Shown: positions 16,742 through 25,877, counted from the stretch's first letter. The stretch is 64,000 nucleotides of DNA from JANWWM01 sp046292465 (GCA_046292465.1 JBKBRB010000008.1:1-64000), one strand, 5' to 3'. Numbers and translations are program-made. Notes: generated by a model not told the origin, from the letters alone.

Positions 16742-17617
16742 TTAGGATTGCGACAAAAGTTCCTTTGCGTTGAGAATATCCATATACTCCCACTCACGAT
16801 AAGCCATAACAAAGACACGACGATTAGTAGCGGTTTGCACAAAATCGTCTGGAATAGAAATCGATGCAAAAATTGGCACCAAGGTTAGCGACGCATACTC
16901 AGGAAATAACTGACGGAAAACATCGATTTTTCTATCGACGAAGTCGCTTAAATAATCAAATCGTGGTTTGGATTTAACTTCAATCAAAAAGACCTGCTTC
17001 TCCGAACAGGCAACAACGTCAAATTCTTCTCGCAGATTCTCTTTTCGGCGAATCACACGCATGCTCAAATGTTGAAGGGTAACGCCAAAGACGGATTGAA
17101 TTACAGGACGAGAAGCAGGATAAATAAGGTCTTCAACAATCGTTCCGAGTTTGTTGGCAAGCGCGCCCCATTGCTTGTTGTTTTCTTTGATGTTGAGTTC
17201 AACACGGTCTTTGAACGCATTCATTTCGTCTTTGAACTCTTTCATTTCTTTTTTGAACTCATGCATTTCCTCCTTGAATGCGCGCATTTCCGCTTTGAGA
17301 GCTTGGGTGTCGCGTTGCAGTTCGTCTTTGAAGGCACGCATTTCTTCCTTAAAAGCTTGTGTGTCGCGTCGGATTTCCTCCTTGAACGCAAGCATTTCCG
17401 CTTTGAAAGCCTGGGTGTCGCGTCGGATTTCCTCCTTGAACGCAAGCATTTCTGCTTTGAGAGCCTGCGTGTCGCGTCGGATTTCCTCCTTGAACGCAAG
17501 CATTTCCTCTCTGAATTGTTTGGATTCAGCTTCGAAGCGGCGTTGAGCAAGCGTGTTTTGTGCGATATACTCGCTTAAAATCGCTTCAAGGTCAGAAATG
17601 CGTTGATTAGCGTCCAT
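16742..17617 (-). CDS. Coiled-coil protein with PD-(D/E)XK nuclease-like C-terminal domain (DUF3782-type)
   Basis: 291 aa, cytoplasmic. Residues 1-150 are one long charged helix region, including four near-perfect 18-residue repeats (residues 39-110, consensus MLAFKEEIRRDTQAFKAE). The C-terminal domain (about 155-285) has EEFDVVACSEKQVFLIEVKS, where D, E and K are spaced like a PD-(D/E)XK active site, plus ALANKLGTIVEDLIYP as linker. Similar architecture occurs in DUF3782 proteins, which are abundant in cyanobacteria and filamentous bacteria and have no established function. The flanking genes give no clue. Nuclease activity is inferred only. Confidence 0.7.
   Translation of the reverse strand: MDANQRISDLEAILSEYIAQNTLAQRRFEAESKQFREEMLAFKEEIRRDTQALKAEMLAFKEEIRRDTQAFKAEMLAFKEEIRRDTQAFKEEMRAFKDELQRDTQALKAEMRAFKEEMHEFKKEMKEFKDEMNAFKDRVELNIKENNKQWGALANKLGTIVEDLIYPASRPVIQSVFGVTLQHLSMRVIRRKENLREEFDVVACSEKQVFLIEVKSKPRFDYLSDFVDRKIDVFRQLFPEYASLTLVPIFASISIPDDFVQTATNRRVFVMAYREWEYMDILNAKELLSQS
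17288..17503 (-). repeat. 54-bp in-frame tandem repeat, four copies
   Basis: Four consecutive 54-base units encode the 18-residue helical repeat of the DUF3782-type gene. The third-position similarity between the first three copies is very high, suggesting recent expansion by slippage or unequal exchange; the fourth copy is more diverged. Confidence 0.85.
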
Positions 17618-17678
17618 AGACTTTCAAATGCAATACTCAAAAACGAATGTGTTTGAAGATAGCCAATTCATGTCAATG

Positions 17679-18833
17679 TTAACAGGCAAGCACATCGTAA
17701 TAGAGACGCTCATAAATTGGAACAATTTGTTCTGTATCAAATTGAAGGGCAGTTTGACGCGCATGATGCGAAAAGGTTTCCCAACGCGCTCGTGAATCCA
17801 AAATGTGCAAAACACTTGACGCCATAGCGTCAAGTGCGCCGACATCACACAGGAAACCGTTGAATCCGTGCGTAACCAGTTCAGGTAATCCGCCGATGTT
17901 TGAACAAACCACAGGCACACCGCATGACATCGCTTCCAACGCCGCCAATCCAAACGACTCCGATTCGCTTGGCATCAGCATCACATCAGCAATCGAGAGC
18001 AATTCAACAATCGCTTCTTGCTTGCCAAGAAAGCGCACGCAATCAGAAATTTTCAGGTCGCGCGCAAGATGTTCGGCTTCGGCTCGCTCAACACCGTCGC
18101 CAACCAAAAGCAGTCGTGAAGGCATTTCACGGTGGACTTTTTCAAAAATGCGAATCACGTCTTTGACGCGCTTCAACGGACGAAAGTTGGAGAGATGAAT
18201 GAGAATATGCTCGTCTTTCGTTGCAAATGCCGCGCGGAATCGCTCTGAATCTGCCTTGCGAGAAAACTCTTTTGTATCGACAAAATTTTTAACAACATGA
18301 ATCGAGCGTGTCGGAGAAAAATCTTCAACCGTTTTCATCTTCAAGTAATCCGATACCGTAGTTACCATGTCGGATTGATTGATGCCCAAGCGTACTGCGC
18401 CGCTCAAACTCGGGTCGCTCCCGACCAGCGTGATGTCGGTGCCGTGAAGCGTTGTAACGATTTTGGCTTCTTTACATTGGCGCGTAAGGCTAGCTCTATC
18501 GCGCTGAATTTCGCGAGCTAAAAACGCGCTAATCGCGTGTGGAATTGCGTAATGCACATGCACCAAATCCAAATCTTCATAACACATCACTTCTGCCATT
18601 TTGGACGCAAGTGAAATCGAATACGGCGGATATTCAAAGAGCGGGTAAGTATTGATGTCGACTTCGTGATAGAAAATGTTTTCAGAAAATGTGCGAAGCC
18701 GAAACGGCAGGCTATAACTGATAAAGTGAATAATGTGTCCGCGCTCGGAAAGTGCTTTGCCCAGTTCCGTCGCAACAACGCCGCTACCGCCGTAGGTGGG
18801 ATAACAAGTAATTCCGATTTTTAGCCGTTGCAT
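17679..18833 (-). CDS. bshA: N-acetyl-alpha-D-glucosaminyl L-malate synthase (bacillithiol synthesis)
   Basis: GT4 glycosyltransferase that joins UDP-GlcNAc and L-malate, the first step to bacillithiol. The 384-aa protein starts with LKIGITCYPTYGGSGVVATE, the diagnostic BshA N-terminus, followed by VHVHYAIPHAISA. The C-terminal Rossmann lobe has GDGVERAEAEHLA and the PSESESFGLAALEAMSCG motif with the conserved ESFGLxxLEA glutamates that bind the nucleotide sugar. It starts two bases after the thiS stop, so it is probably in the thiO-thiS-bshA transcript. BshB and BshC are not in the window. Confidence 0.93.
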   Translation of the reverse strand: MQRLKIGITCYPTYGGSGVVATELGKALSERGHIIHFISYSLPFRLRTFSENIFYHEVDINTYPLFEYPPYSISLASKMAEVMCYEDLDLVHVHYAIPHAISAFLAREIQRDRASLTRQCKEAKIVTTLHGTDITLVGSDPSLSGAVRLGINQSDMVTTVSDYLKMKTVEDFSPTRSIHVVKNFVDTKEFSRKADSERFRAAFATKDEHILIHLSNFRPLKRVKDVIRIFEKVHREMPSRLLLVGDGVERAEAEHLARDLKISDCVRFLGKQEAIVELLSIADVMLMPSESESFGLAALEAMSCGVPVVCSNIGGLPELVTHGFNGFLCDVGALDAMASSVLHILDSRARWETFSHHARQTALQFDTEQIVPIYERLYYDVLAC

Positions 18834-18835
18834 AT

Positions 18836-19045
18836 TTATCCGCCTTGTGTGGCTCTAACGATTTCAAGCCTGTCGCCGTCTTGAACGCGCAGTTTTTCCC
18901 AGTGCGATTTCATCACAACTTCGTCGTTGTAAGCAACGGCAATGCCTTTGTCATTAGCACTGATGCCGTTTTGCTTTAACAGTTCTGCCAGTGTGAGCGC
19001 GTGAGGCAGTTCGATAAGTTTTCCGTTAATCAAAATTTTCATCAT
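18836..19045 (-). CDS. thiS: Sulfur carrier protein ThiS
   Basis: Ubiquitin-fold carrier of 69 aa that ends in the obligatory Gly-Gly, which is adenylated and converted to thiocarboxylate for the thiazole ring of thiamin. The ILINGKLIELPHALTLAELL N-terminal half and the DGDRLEIVRATQGG tail are typical. Two ATGs in tandem (19045 or 19042) overlap the thiO TGA, so translation is coupled to thiO. ThiF/ThiG are elsewhere. Confidence 0.93.
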   Translation of the reverse strand: MMKILINGKLIELPHALTLAELLKQNGISANDKGIAVAYNDEVVMKSHWEKLRVQDGDRLEIVRATQGG

Positions 19046-20184
19046 CGCATAAACGGTTCATGATGAAAAAAGCGAGATGCGACAAAGGGTTTTGCCGCGT
19101 CAGAGAAAACGCCGTTCAAAATATAGTTTGTCATTTCGTAAGCCGTTACAGGTGTGAGCAAAATGCCATGTCGATAATGCCCTGTGGCATAGAAGATGTT
19201 CGGATAAGGCGATTGACCCAAAATAGGTTCGTTATCGCGCGAAGCAGGACGCAATCCGACGCGCACTTCTTGAAGCGTCATTTCGTAAATCGCTGGCACG
19301 GCTTCATATCCTTCTTGCAATAAGTCCATTACGCCCCCAGCAGTAATGCTATCATCAAAACCTTTTTCTTCGCTTGTTGCGCCAACAACCAACCGTCCGT
19401 CATGTTTTGGCGCAAGATAGACGCGTGGTGAGCGCACGACTTTGGAAAGTGTAAGGTCTTTGCTCATTTGAAGCGTCAGAATTTGCCCCTTCACAGGGCG
19501 CACGGGTGGAAGATGCTCATCGGGAATTCCAACGATGCGTCGAGACCAACAGCCCATTGCCAAAATCAGCCGCGAAAATTGAATCGCGCCATGTTCGGTT
19601 CTCAATGTGTGTGCTGAAACATCAACCGAATGTGCGTCGCAGTGCTCAATGAGCGTGCCGCCTTTACTCACAAACGCTTGTCTTAACGCCGTGACGAGCA
19701 GGCGATTATCAATTTGCGCATCGTTCGGAAGCCAAAGCCCAGAGACGACTTTCGGTGAAAGCATCGGTTCAAGGTCGCGCGCTTTTGTGCCGCTAAGCCA
19801 TTCAACTGGAAGTTTAAGCGATTTGCGAAAGTCGTGGAGGCGTTTGAGAAATTCGCTATCGTCTCTATCCAACGCAATCATCAACGTGCCGCAAGGGTCA
19901 AGCGGAACATCAACGCCTGAATCGTTTTTGAGTTCATCAAGGAATTGCGGATAGAGCGCGAGGCTTTTTTCGCCAAACTTCAAAAAGTCAATTTCCTCGA
20001 AGCCGACTTCGGCGTTTGGCGCGAGCATTCCCGCTGCAAGCCAACTTGCCGCCTTGCCTGCTTCGCCTTTCTCAATCAGCGTTACTTCAACCCCTCGGCG
20101 CAAGAGTTGCCAACCGATGGAAAGCCCGATAATGCCGCCGCCGACAATCACGACATCAGATTTTGCAGGTAGATTCGCATTCAT
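19042..20184 (-). CDS. thiO: Glycine oxidase ThiO
   Basis: FAD-dependent amine oxidase that makes iminoglycine (dehydroglycine) for thiazole synthesis under aerobic conditions. The N-terminal dinucleotide fold VVIVGGGIIGLSIGWQLLRR, GKAASWLAAGML (FAD pyrophosphate/active-site loop) and the C-terminal YATGHYRHGILLTPVTA block are diagnostic for ThiO within the DAO family. About 380 aa. I start at ATG 20184 (MNANLPAK); a TTG at 20193 opens the frame. It is translationally coupled to thiS, which supports the thiamin role. Confidence 0.92.
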   Translation of the reverse strand: MNANLPAKSDVVIVGGGIIGLSIGWQLLRRGVEVTLIEKGEAGKAASWLAAGMLAPNAEVGFEEIDFLKFGEKSLALYPQFLDELKNDSGVDVPLDPCGTLMIALDRDDSEFLKRLHDFRKSLKLPVEWLSGTKARDLEPMLSPKVVSGLWLPNDAQIDNRLLVTALRQAFVSKGGTLIEHCDAHSVDVSAHTLRTEHGAIQFSRLILAMGCWSRRIVGIPDEHLPPVRPVKGQILTLQMSKDLTLSKVVRSPRVYLAPKHDGRLVVGATSEEKGFDDSITAGGVMDLLQEGYEAVPAIYEMTLQEVRVGLRPASRDNEPILGQSPYPNIFYATGHYRHGILLTPVTAYEMTNYILNGVFSDAAKPFVASRFFHHEPFMR

Positions 20185-20193
20185 ACAATTCAA

Positions 20194-21072
20194 TTAACTG
20201 TCTTCCAAAAAAGGATATTCAATTCCAAGTTCTTCGCCCGTGAAGCCGTCAATGTAAAGACGCACAATCGGTTTTTTATAGCCAATATCAATTTCAACTT
20301 CAAACGCTAAATGCACAGTCGACTTGCGCAGGCGTCGCTCAATCACTTCGCTTTGTTCATTTTCAACATCTTCATAATCGCGCACTTCATAAACACACAC
20401 GCGCTTGACTTTGATAACATCAATTTTATCGACCAAATACGAAAACGATTTTTCTCCTAAATCTACATTGAAGCGACGATAAAGAAGGGACTTTGTGAGT
20501 TGATTCGACGAAATATGAACTGTATCAATCGGCAATGTGCCTTTGCGAATGGAAGTTGAGGCAAGCACGATAATCTCACCATTTTTCCCAACTACAAATT
20601 CAATTTTGCCCTTTGTTTTGCCACCCACGCGATAGCCGTTGCGGTAATCCGAACACTCAAACAAAATGCTTCTGTAGCCATTTTCTTCGACAATTGAGTT
20701 CAAAATAATTTGATTCGAGTAAGTGTGAAACAGAGCGGCGTGTTCGTCAATGAATTGGCGAATGGCTATCAACATTGCCGCAGTAGTGTCGCGATTTTTT
20801 AGGTGAGGCTTATAGTTGAGCACAATCGGGTTTGCCGCATAAACAAGTTGATTAATCGTGCACCCGACAGAATCCAAAATCTCTCTCAAGTAAATGAATT
20901 GATATTTCTCTTTGAAGGCTTGGTAGGAAGCCAGAAACGATTGAAACGCCGTCGAGTCAAAAGTGATTTGAGAAGGATAGAATTTCGGAACGCGCAGTTG
21001 GTTTGCTGTGAACGACTGTCCGTGAAGAGTCGTTGCTGACAGAAGAAAAATCGAAAGGAACAAAATACGCAT
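20194..21072 (-). CDS. Exported protein of unknown function
   Basis: 292 aa with a clear signal peptide (cleavage after about residue 18, LHG-Q). I do not recognise the family. Residues about 100-120 (AIRQFIDEHAALF) resemble the propeptide-type FTP motif found before thermolysin-like peptidases. The C-terminal strand PIVRLYIDGFTGEELG resembles a PepSY-type ending, so an FTP/PepSY-like periplasmic inhibitor or adaptor fold is possible. No peptidase domain follows. It ends ten bases before thiO on the same strand and may be co-transcribed. Confidence 0.6.
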   Translation of the reverse strand: MRILFLSIFLLSATTLHGQSFTANQLRVPKFYPSQITFDSTAFQSFLASYQAFKEKYQFIYLREILDSVGCTINQLVYAANPIVLNYKPHLKNRDTTAAMLIAIRQFIDEHAALFHTYSNQIILNSIVEENGYRSILFECSDYRNGYRVGGKTKGKIEFVVGKNGEIIVLASTSIRKGTLPIDTVHISSNQLTKSLLYRRFNVDLGEKSFSYLVDKIDVIKVKRVCVYEVRDYEDVENEQSEVIERRLRKSTVHLAFEVEIDIGYKKPIVRLYIDGFTGEELGIEYPFLEDS

Positions 21073-21100
21073 GGCAAAACCATTCAGATTAGAAGAAATG

Positions 21101-21811
21101 CTAAACCGTTTGAACGAGAAAACTGCTTACGAGCGACTCGAAGAGTTTGCGTCCGTCGGTTGAGCCGAGCAGGGCTTCACTGGCGCGTTCAGGGTGGGGC
21201 ATTAAGCCGAGCACATTTTTCTTTTCGTTAGAGATGCCTGCAATGTTGAGAAGCGAGCCGTTTGGATTGGCTTCAGGCGTGAGGTTGCCATCTTTATCGC
21301 AGTAGGTAAAGATGATTTGACGATTGACTTGAAGTTTTGTGAGCGTGTCGGCGTCGGCGTAATAGTTGCCCTCGCCGTGTGCAATCGGAATGCGGAGCAC
21401 GTCGCCTTGTTGGTAGCGACTGGTAAAAATTGTGTCGCTATTTTCTACTCGAACGAAAACGTGTTTTGAAATAAAGCGGCGATTGATGTTGCGCAGGAGT
21501 GCGCCTTCCAAAAGGCCACACTCGGTCAGGATTTGAAAGCCATTGCAAATTCCAAGAACAGGATTGCCGCGTGTGGCGAAATCTATCACTTCACTCATAA
21601 CGGGAGAAAATTTTGCAATTGCGCCTGCGCGCAAGTAGTCGCCGAAAGAAAATCCGCCGGGCAGAATCACAGCGTCGACGTTTTTGAGCGTGTGCTCTTT
21701 GTGCCAGAGCATCACGGCTTCGGTGTTCGGAAGCGAATTGACAACCGTTTCCGCGTCGTGGTCGCAGTTTGAACCGGGAAAAACCACAATGCCAATGCGA
21801 AGTTTGGACAT
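21101..21811 (-). CDS. purQ: Phosphoribosylformylglycinamidine synthase subunit PurQ
   Basis: Glutaminase subunit of the three-part FGAM synthase in purine synthesis. It is a 236-aa class I amidotransferase: RIGIVVFPGSNCDHDAE at the N-terminus, nucleophile Cys in NPVLGICNGFQIL (about residue 93), and the His/Glu pair in LMPHPERA near the end. The start lies two bases after the stop of the E1 dehydrogenase gene. PurL and PurS are not in the window. Confidence 0.95.
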   Translation of the reverse strand: MSKLRIGIVVFPGSNCDHDAETVVNSLPNTEAVMLWHKEHTLKNVDAVILPGGFSFGDYLRAGAIAKFSPVMSEVIDFATRGNPVLGICNGFQILTECGLLEGALLRNINRRFISKHVFVRVENSDTIFTSRYQQGDVLRIPIAHGEGNYYADADTLTKLQVNRQIIFTYCDKDGNLTPEANPNGSLLNIAGISNEKKNVLGLMPHPERASEALLGSTDGRKLFESLVSSFLVQTV

Positions 21812-21813
21812 AC

Positions 21814-23814
21814 TTAAAATTTGAGAAGTTCAACAAGTTTTTGTTTCAATCGGCGTTTTGCAAGAAACTCATTTTCAAGCAAAGTGGAAAATGGAACCGG
21901 GGTATCGAGCGAACCCAAACGCATGACGGGCGCATCAAGATAGCGAAAACAGGATTCGCCAATCCATGCCGCAAGTTCTGCGCCAATGCCCATCGTGAGC
22001 GTATCTTCGTGCAAGACGAGGCACTTGCTTGTTTTTCTCACGGAATTAAAGATAGTTTCCTTATCAAATGGCAAAAGCGTGCGCAAGTCAATGATGTCGA
22101 GTTGATTCGGAAACTCTTTAACCAATTCCAATGCCCAATGAACGCCTGCGCCGTAGGTAACAATTGTTGCGCGTTCCCCTGTTGAAACCACATTTGCAAC
22201 GCCAAGCGGCACGTTGTAGTAGCCATCGGGAACATCGCCCTCAATGCTCCGATACAATGCCTTATGCTCAAAAAAGAGAACGGGATTTTCTTCAAGCAGA
22301 GAAGTTGTCAATAAGCCTTTTGCATCAAAGGGCGATGAAGGATAAACGATTTTCAAGCCCGGAACATGGGCAAAAATTGCTTCTAAACTTTGCGAATGAA
22401 ACGGTCCGGCACCGACGCCAGCACCTGTGGGCAGTCGAACAAGAACTTTAACGCCATGCCCCCAGCGGTAATGCGTTTTAGCAAGATTGTTGATGATTTG
22501 GCTGAATGCGCACGAAACGAAGTCTGCAAATTGCATTTCAACAATCGCGCGCTTTCCTGCAAGCGAAAGTCCAAGCGCACATGCAATTACTCCCGACTCC
22601 ATGATGGGCGTATTGCGAATACGCGCTTTGCTAAATTCTTCGACGAACTTGTCTGTAACCTTAAACACGCCGCCGTATTCGGCAATATCCTGTCCCATCA
22701 TCACAATCGAGGGGTCGCGTCGCATGGCTTCGCGCAAGCCGTCTGATAGCGCGTGAATAAAGCGCTTTTTAGTTTGATTGTTGGAATTTGGTGATACAAG
22801 TGTGTAGCGCGTTGGCGCATAAACATCGGCAAGTTCTTTGTCAGGATTTGGAACAAGCGATGGCTCTTTGAAGACGGCTTCCCATGCTTCATCAATCATG
22901 CGTTTGAACTCATTTCTTGTGGTTGAAATGGTAGCCTTGTTCAGCAAGCCGAGCTCGAGTAAGAATTGCTCAAAATTTTGAACAGGGTCTTTTTTCGCCC
23001 ATTCATCAAAAAGGTGTTGCGGAACGTATTTCGTGCCACTGGCTTCTTCGTGTCCGCGCATTCGGAAAGTGAGGGCTTCAACGAGCACAGGCTTTGGGTT
23101 GCGGCGCATTTCGGTGGCAAGTTGGGAAATCGTTTGATAGACTTCCAAGATGTTATTGCCATCAATTTGAACGCCATCTATGCCGTAGCCAATGGCTTTA
23201 TCGGCGATGGATTTGCATCGGAATTGTTCGTGTGTCGGCGTGGAAAGTCCATAGCCGTTGTTTTCAACAAGGAAAATCACGGGCAAATCCCAAACAGCGG
23301 CAAGGTTGAGTGCTTCGTGGAAGTCGCCTTCGGAAGTGCCACCTTCGCCTGAAAAGGCAAGCGCAATCACAGGTTCGCCGTCGAGTTGATGCGCAAGTGC
23401 AACGCCATCAGCAACGCCCAGCATAGCACCTAAGTGAGAAATCATGCCGATGATGCGATGTTCAGGTGCGCCGAAGTGAAACGAGCGGTCGCGTCCTTTG
23501 GTATAGCCGTGTTTTCCACCTTCCCACTGCGAAAAGAGTTTTTGAAGCGGGAGATTTCGCGAAGTGAAAACGCCGAGATTGCGATGGAGTGGAAAAATGT
23601 AATCGCTTTCGCGCAAGGCTTTCGTTGCACCAACAGCAATGGCTTCTTGTCCGATGCCTGAAAACCACTTTGAGAGTTTGTTCTGACGCAAAAGTGTTAG
23701 GCTTTTTTCTTCAATCAAACGTGGTAAGAGAAGGGCGCGGTAAAGCTCAAGCAACAGTTCATCAGAAAAATTCCGACGGTCGTATCGAATCGCGATGTCC
23801 GTGATAGTTATCAT
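21814..23814 (-). CDS. Fused E1 alpha/beta 2-oxoacid dehydrogenase (branched-chain type)
   Basis: Thiamin-diphosphate enzyme that decarboxylates a 2-oxoacid and transfers the acyl group to a lipoyl E2. Residues 1-340 are an E1-alpha with the TPP motif GEGGTSEGDFHEALNLAAVW ending in ENNGYGLST. Residues about 345-666 are an E1-beta with EYGGVFKVTDKF and ESGVIACALGLSLAGKRAIV. The fused 666-aa form is common in Bacteroidota-type genomes and is usually annotated as branched-chain or pyruvate dehydrogenase; the exact acid cannot be told. Start ATG 23814 chosen over a TTG two codons upstream. E2 and E3 are not adjacent; the neighbour purQ is functionally unrelated. Confidence 0.88.
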   Translation of the reverse strand: MITITDIAIRYDRRNFSDELLLELYRALLLPRLIEEKSLTLLRQNKLSKWFSGIGQEAIAVGATKALRESDYIFPLHRNLGVFTSRNLPLQKLFSQWEGGKHGYTKGRDRSFHFGAPEHRIIGMISHLGAMLGVADGVALAHQLDGEPVIALAFSGEGGTSEGDFHEALNLAAVWDLPVIFLVENNGYGLSTPTHEQFRCKSIADKAIGYGIDGVQIDGNNILEVYQTISQLATEMRRNPKPVLVEALTFRMRGHEEASGTKYVPQHLFDEWAKKDPVQNFEQFLLELGLLNKATISTTRNEFKRMIDEAWEAVFKEPSLVPNPDKELADVYAPTRYTLVSPNSNNQTKKRFIHALSDGLREAMRRDPSIVMMGQDIAEYGGVFKVTDKFVEEFSKARIRNTPIMESGVIACALGLSLAGKRAIVEMQFADFVSCAFSQIINNLAKTHYRWGHGVKVLVRLPTGAGVGAGPFHSQSLEAIFAHVPGLKIVYPSSPFDAKGLLTTSLLEENPVLFFEHKALYRSIEGDVPDGYYNVPLGVANVVSTGERATIVTYGAGVHWALELVKEFPNQLDIIDLRTLLPFDKETIFNSVRKTSKCLVLHEDTLTMGIGAELAAWIGESCFRYLDAPVMRLGSLDTPVPFSTLLENEFLAKRRLKQKLVELLKF

Positions 23815-23844
23815 AGTCAAAAGATTAAGTCGGGCAAAGATAGA

Positions 23845-24954
23845 TTATTTTGACTGTTCTAAATCCTCAATGATGGCGTCGTGAAGGGCACGTCGAACCG
23901 AAAGAATTTGGCGATTGGAAGAAGTCGGATAAACGCGATTGGTGAGAAAAATCACGCAAAGGTTTCGGGACTTATCAATCCAAAGGCTTGTGCCTGTGAA
24001 GCCGGTGTGTCCGAAAGTTTGCATCGAGAAGTATTTTCCTGTGGAAGTTTTTTCGCTGTTGGTGCGCATATCCCAGCCGAGTGCGCGGAGTTTGTGCTTT
24101 GGGTCGCGCGTGGTGAATTGCTCGATGGTTTGCGGTGTAAAGAAGCGAAGTGAATCCCAAGTGCCGCCGTTGAGAAGTGGAAGCATCAGGCGCAAAATGT
24201 CGCTTGCGTTGCCGAACAATCCCGCGTTACCTGAAACGCCTCGAAGCATCGCTGCCGTTGGGTCATGAACTCTGGGGCGAGGAAATGAAAACTTCCAATG
24301 CGTGTCGGCTTCGGTGGGTGCGATGCGATATGAGAGCGAATCGGGCGGAAGAAACATCAAGTTCTTCAAGCCAAGCGGTTGCCCAAAGGTTTCATCGAAG
24401 TGTTCATTTAATCGTTTGCCTGAAAGGGCTTCCACGACTTTGCCGAGCAGCACGAAGTTCAAGTCGCTGTAAATCGTGGTATCGCCAATGCGGCGAATGA
24501 GTGTGTCGCTGTAAATCCGCGACAGGACTTGCGTTTCGGTTGAACAGCAGTCGTAATAACGCCGAAATGCAATCAAGCCAGATTGATGCAAGAGCAAATC
24601 GCGAAGCGTGAGATGTTCCTTTCCGCCATTAGCAGTTTGTGGGAGAAATGTTTTGAGCGAATCATCGAGTCGGAGTTTGCCTTCGCTGTGAAACTTCATG
24701 AGCGAAAGTGTAACGGCAAGTGGCTTTGTAAGCGAGGCGAGGTCGTAGAGTGTGAGCGTATCGGTTTGTCGTGAAGAGGGCTCGTAGGTTAAGCGTCCGA
24801 AACTGTTGTGAAACAGCACTTTGCTGTCCTTCCACACAAGAAGCGTGGCAGAAGGGAACGCATGGCTTTTAATCGATGCCTCAATGACGGCGCGTGTTTT
24901 GGTAAAGTTTGGCATCGAAATTTGAAACAAGCAGATAAGCAGAACCACAAACAT
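23845..24954 (-). CDS. Serine beta-lactamase-like hydrolase (class C / esterase / DD-peptidase fold)
   Basis: Exported or membrane-anchored serine hydrolase of the beta-lactamase (PF00144) family. Active-site elements: SLTK (SxxK nucleophile and lysine, in LASLTKPLAVT), YSDLN at the YxN position, and HTGFTG in place of KTG. HTG is common in esterase-like and peptidoglycan-related members rather than true lactamases. I place the start at ATG 24954, which forms TGATG with the end of the AraC gene; a GTG at 25014 would add 20 residues with two arginines and make a more classical signal anchor. Coupling to AraC suggests both are expressed together. Substrate unknown. Confidence 0.78.
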   Translation of the reverse strand: MFVVLLICLFQISMPNFTKTRAVIEASIKSHAFPSATLLVWKDSKVLFHNSFGRLTYEPSSRQTDTLTLYDLASLTKPLAVTLSLMKFHSEGKLRLDDSLKTFLPQTANGGKEHLTLRDLLLHQSGLIAFRRYYDCCSTETQVLSRIYSDTLIRRIGDTTIYSDLNFVLLGKVVEALSGKRLNEHFDETFGQPLGLKNLMFLPPDSLSYRIAPTEADTHWKFSFPRPRVHDPTAAMLRGVSGNAGLFGNASDILRLMLPLLNGGTWDSLRFFTPQTIEQFTTRDPKHKLRALGWDMRTNSEKTSTGKYFSMQTFGHTGFTGTSLWIDKSRNLCVIFLTNRVYPTSSNRQILSVRRALHDAIIEDLEQSK

Positions 24955-25877
24955 CAGCAACGAATGGAAGCAACGCCTTGTTTGAGAGCCTGTTTCTGGA
25001 AACGGCGCGGACACATGCCAACATAGTGCTTGAACACACGGTCAAAGTAAGCCACGCTGCTAAATCCAACTTGAAAACAAACTTCTGAAACGGAAAGGTG
25101 CGAATAAGCAAGTAACTCTTTGGCACGCTTAATCCGCTCTTGATTGATGAACTCGATGGGAGTAACACCAAGTTCTTGCTTGAAGTGCCGGAAGAAGTGT
25201 GGACGACTCATACAACTTTTTTTACAGAGGTCATCAACAGAAATGCGCTCGTGCAGATGTTGTCTGATGTAGTCAACTGCCGCAGCGAGTCGATAATGAT
25301 TAGACCATCGTGTGCATTCTTTGAGCAGTAGGGCTTTGGCTTGGGTTTGCATGACGCGCACAAGCAGTTCACGCAATTTGAGCGAGGCAAGCACGTCTTT
25401 GGCTGGTTCGTCATCAATAAAGATCTGAACGAGTTGATGAATCGTTTGAACTAAACGCGGGTCGTCTCCCAAGTAGAAATTAGCATAATCCAAATCCCAC
25501 GCTTGCCGGTCAAGTTTCGGAAGTCGCTCGTTAAGCTCGTTAATAACCTCGCGAATTAATTCGGGCGATATAGCAAGTGCAAGACAGCGTGTTGGGTTTT
25601 CCATCGTGGCTTCGGGGAAGTCAATACGCATCAATTCATTAGCAGGCAAAATCAGCGACTGGTTAGGATAAAAATCGAAGTGATGTTGAGATGAAACATG
25701 CATGACTTTTTTGCCTTGAATCATTGTAACGGCAATTGGCTCTCGAAATTGTAACTCAACAGAGTAGCAACGTTGGTAGGTTTCAAAAAGATTGAGCTCG
25801 GAATTTTCAAGCGTGTAGACGCTGCGGTTTTCAATCAGGGTTTGCAAGCGTTTTTCAAGACGGCGCGACAGAGGCAT
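24954..25877 (-). CDS. AraC-family transcriptional regulator
   Basis: 307-aa activator-type regulator. Residues 1-190 form an AraC_N-like sensing domain; residues about 205-300 hold two helix-turn-helix motifs (ISVDDLCKKSCMSRPHFFRH and LSVSEVCFQVGFSSVAYFDR). A GGAGTAAGGAAT ribosome site precedes the ATG. It is divergent from aldB; three phased direct repeats in the shared upstream region (25973-26027) are its likely binding sites. By genome context it should control the aldehyde/alcohol dehydrogenase genes, and perhaps itself and the coupled hydrolase. The effector is probably an alcohol or aldehyde (inference). Confidence 0.9.
   Translation of the reverse strand: MPLSRRLEKRLQTLIENRSVYTLENSELNLFETYQRCYSVELQFREPIAVTMIQGKKVMHVSSQHHFDFYPNQSLILPANELMRIDFPEATMENPTRCLALAISPELIREVINELNERLPKLDRQAWDLDYANFYLGDDPRLVQTIHQLVQIFIDDEPAKDVLASLKLRELLVRVMQTQAKALLLKECTRWSNHYRLAAAVDYIRQHLHERISVDDLCKKSCMSRPHFFRHFKQELGVTPIEFINQERIKRAKELLAYSHLSVSEVCFQVGFSSVAYFDRVFKHYVGMCPRRFQKQALKQGVASIRC

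Noticed and set aside
17288..17503. Possible CRISPR or intergenic repeat
   Set aside because: Contiguous 54-base units fully within a coding frame, no spacers.
21073..21100. Search for a TPP riboswitch near the thiO/thiS genes
   Set aside because: No CTGAGA-type core or conserved helices were found upstream of thiO or of the preceding gene.
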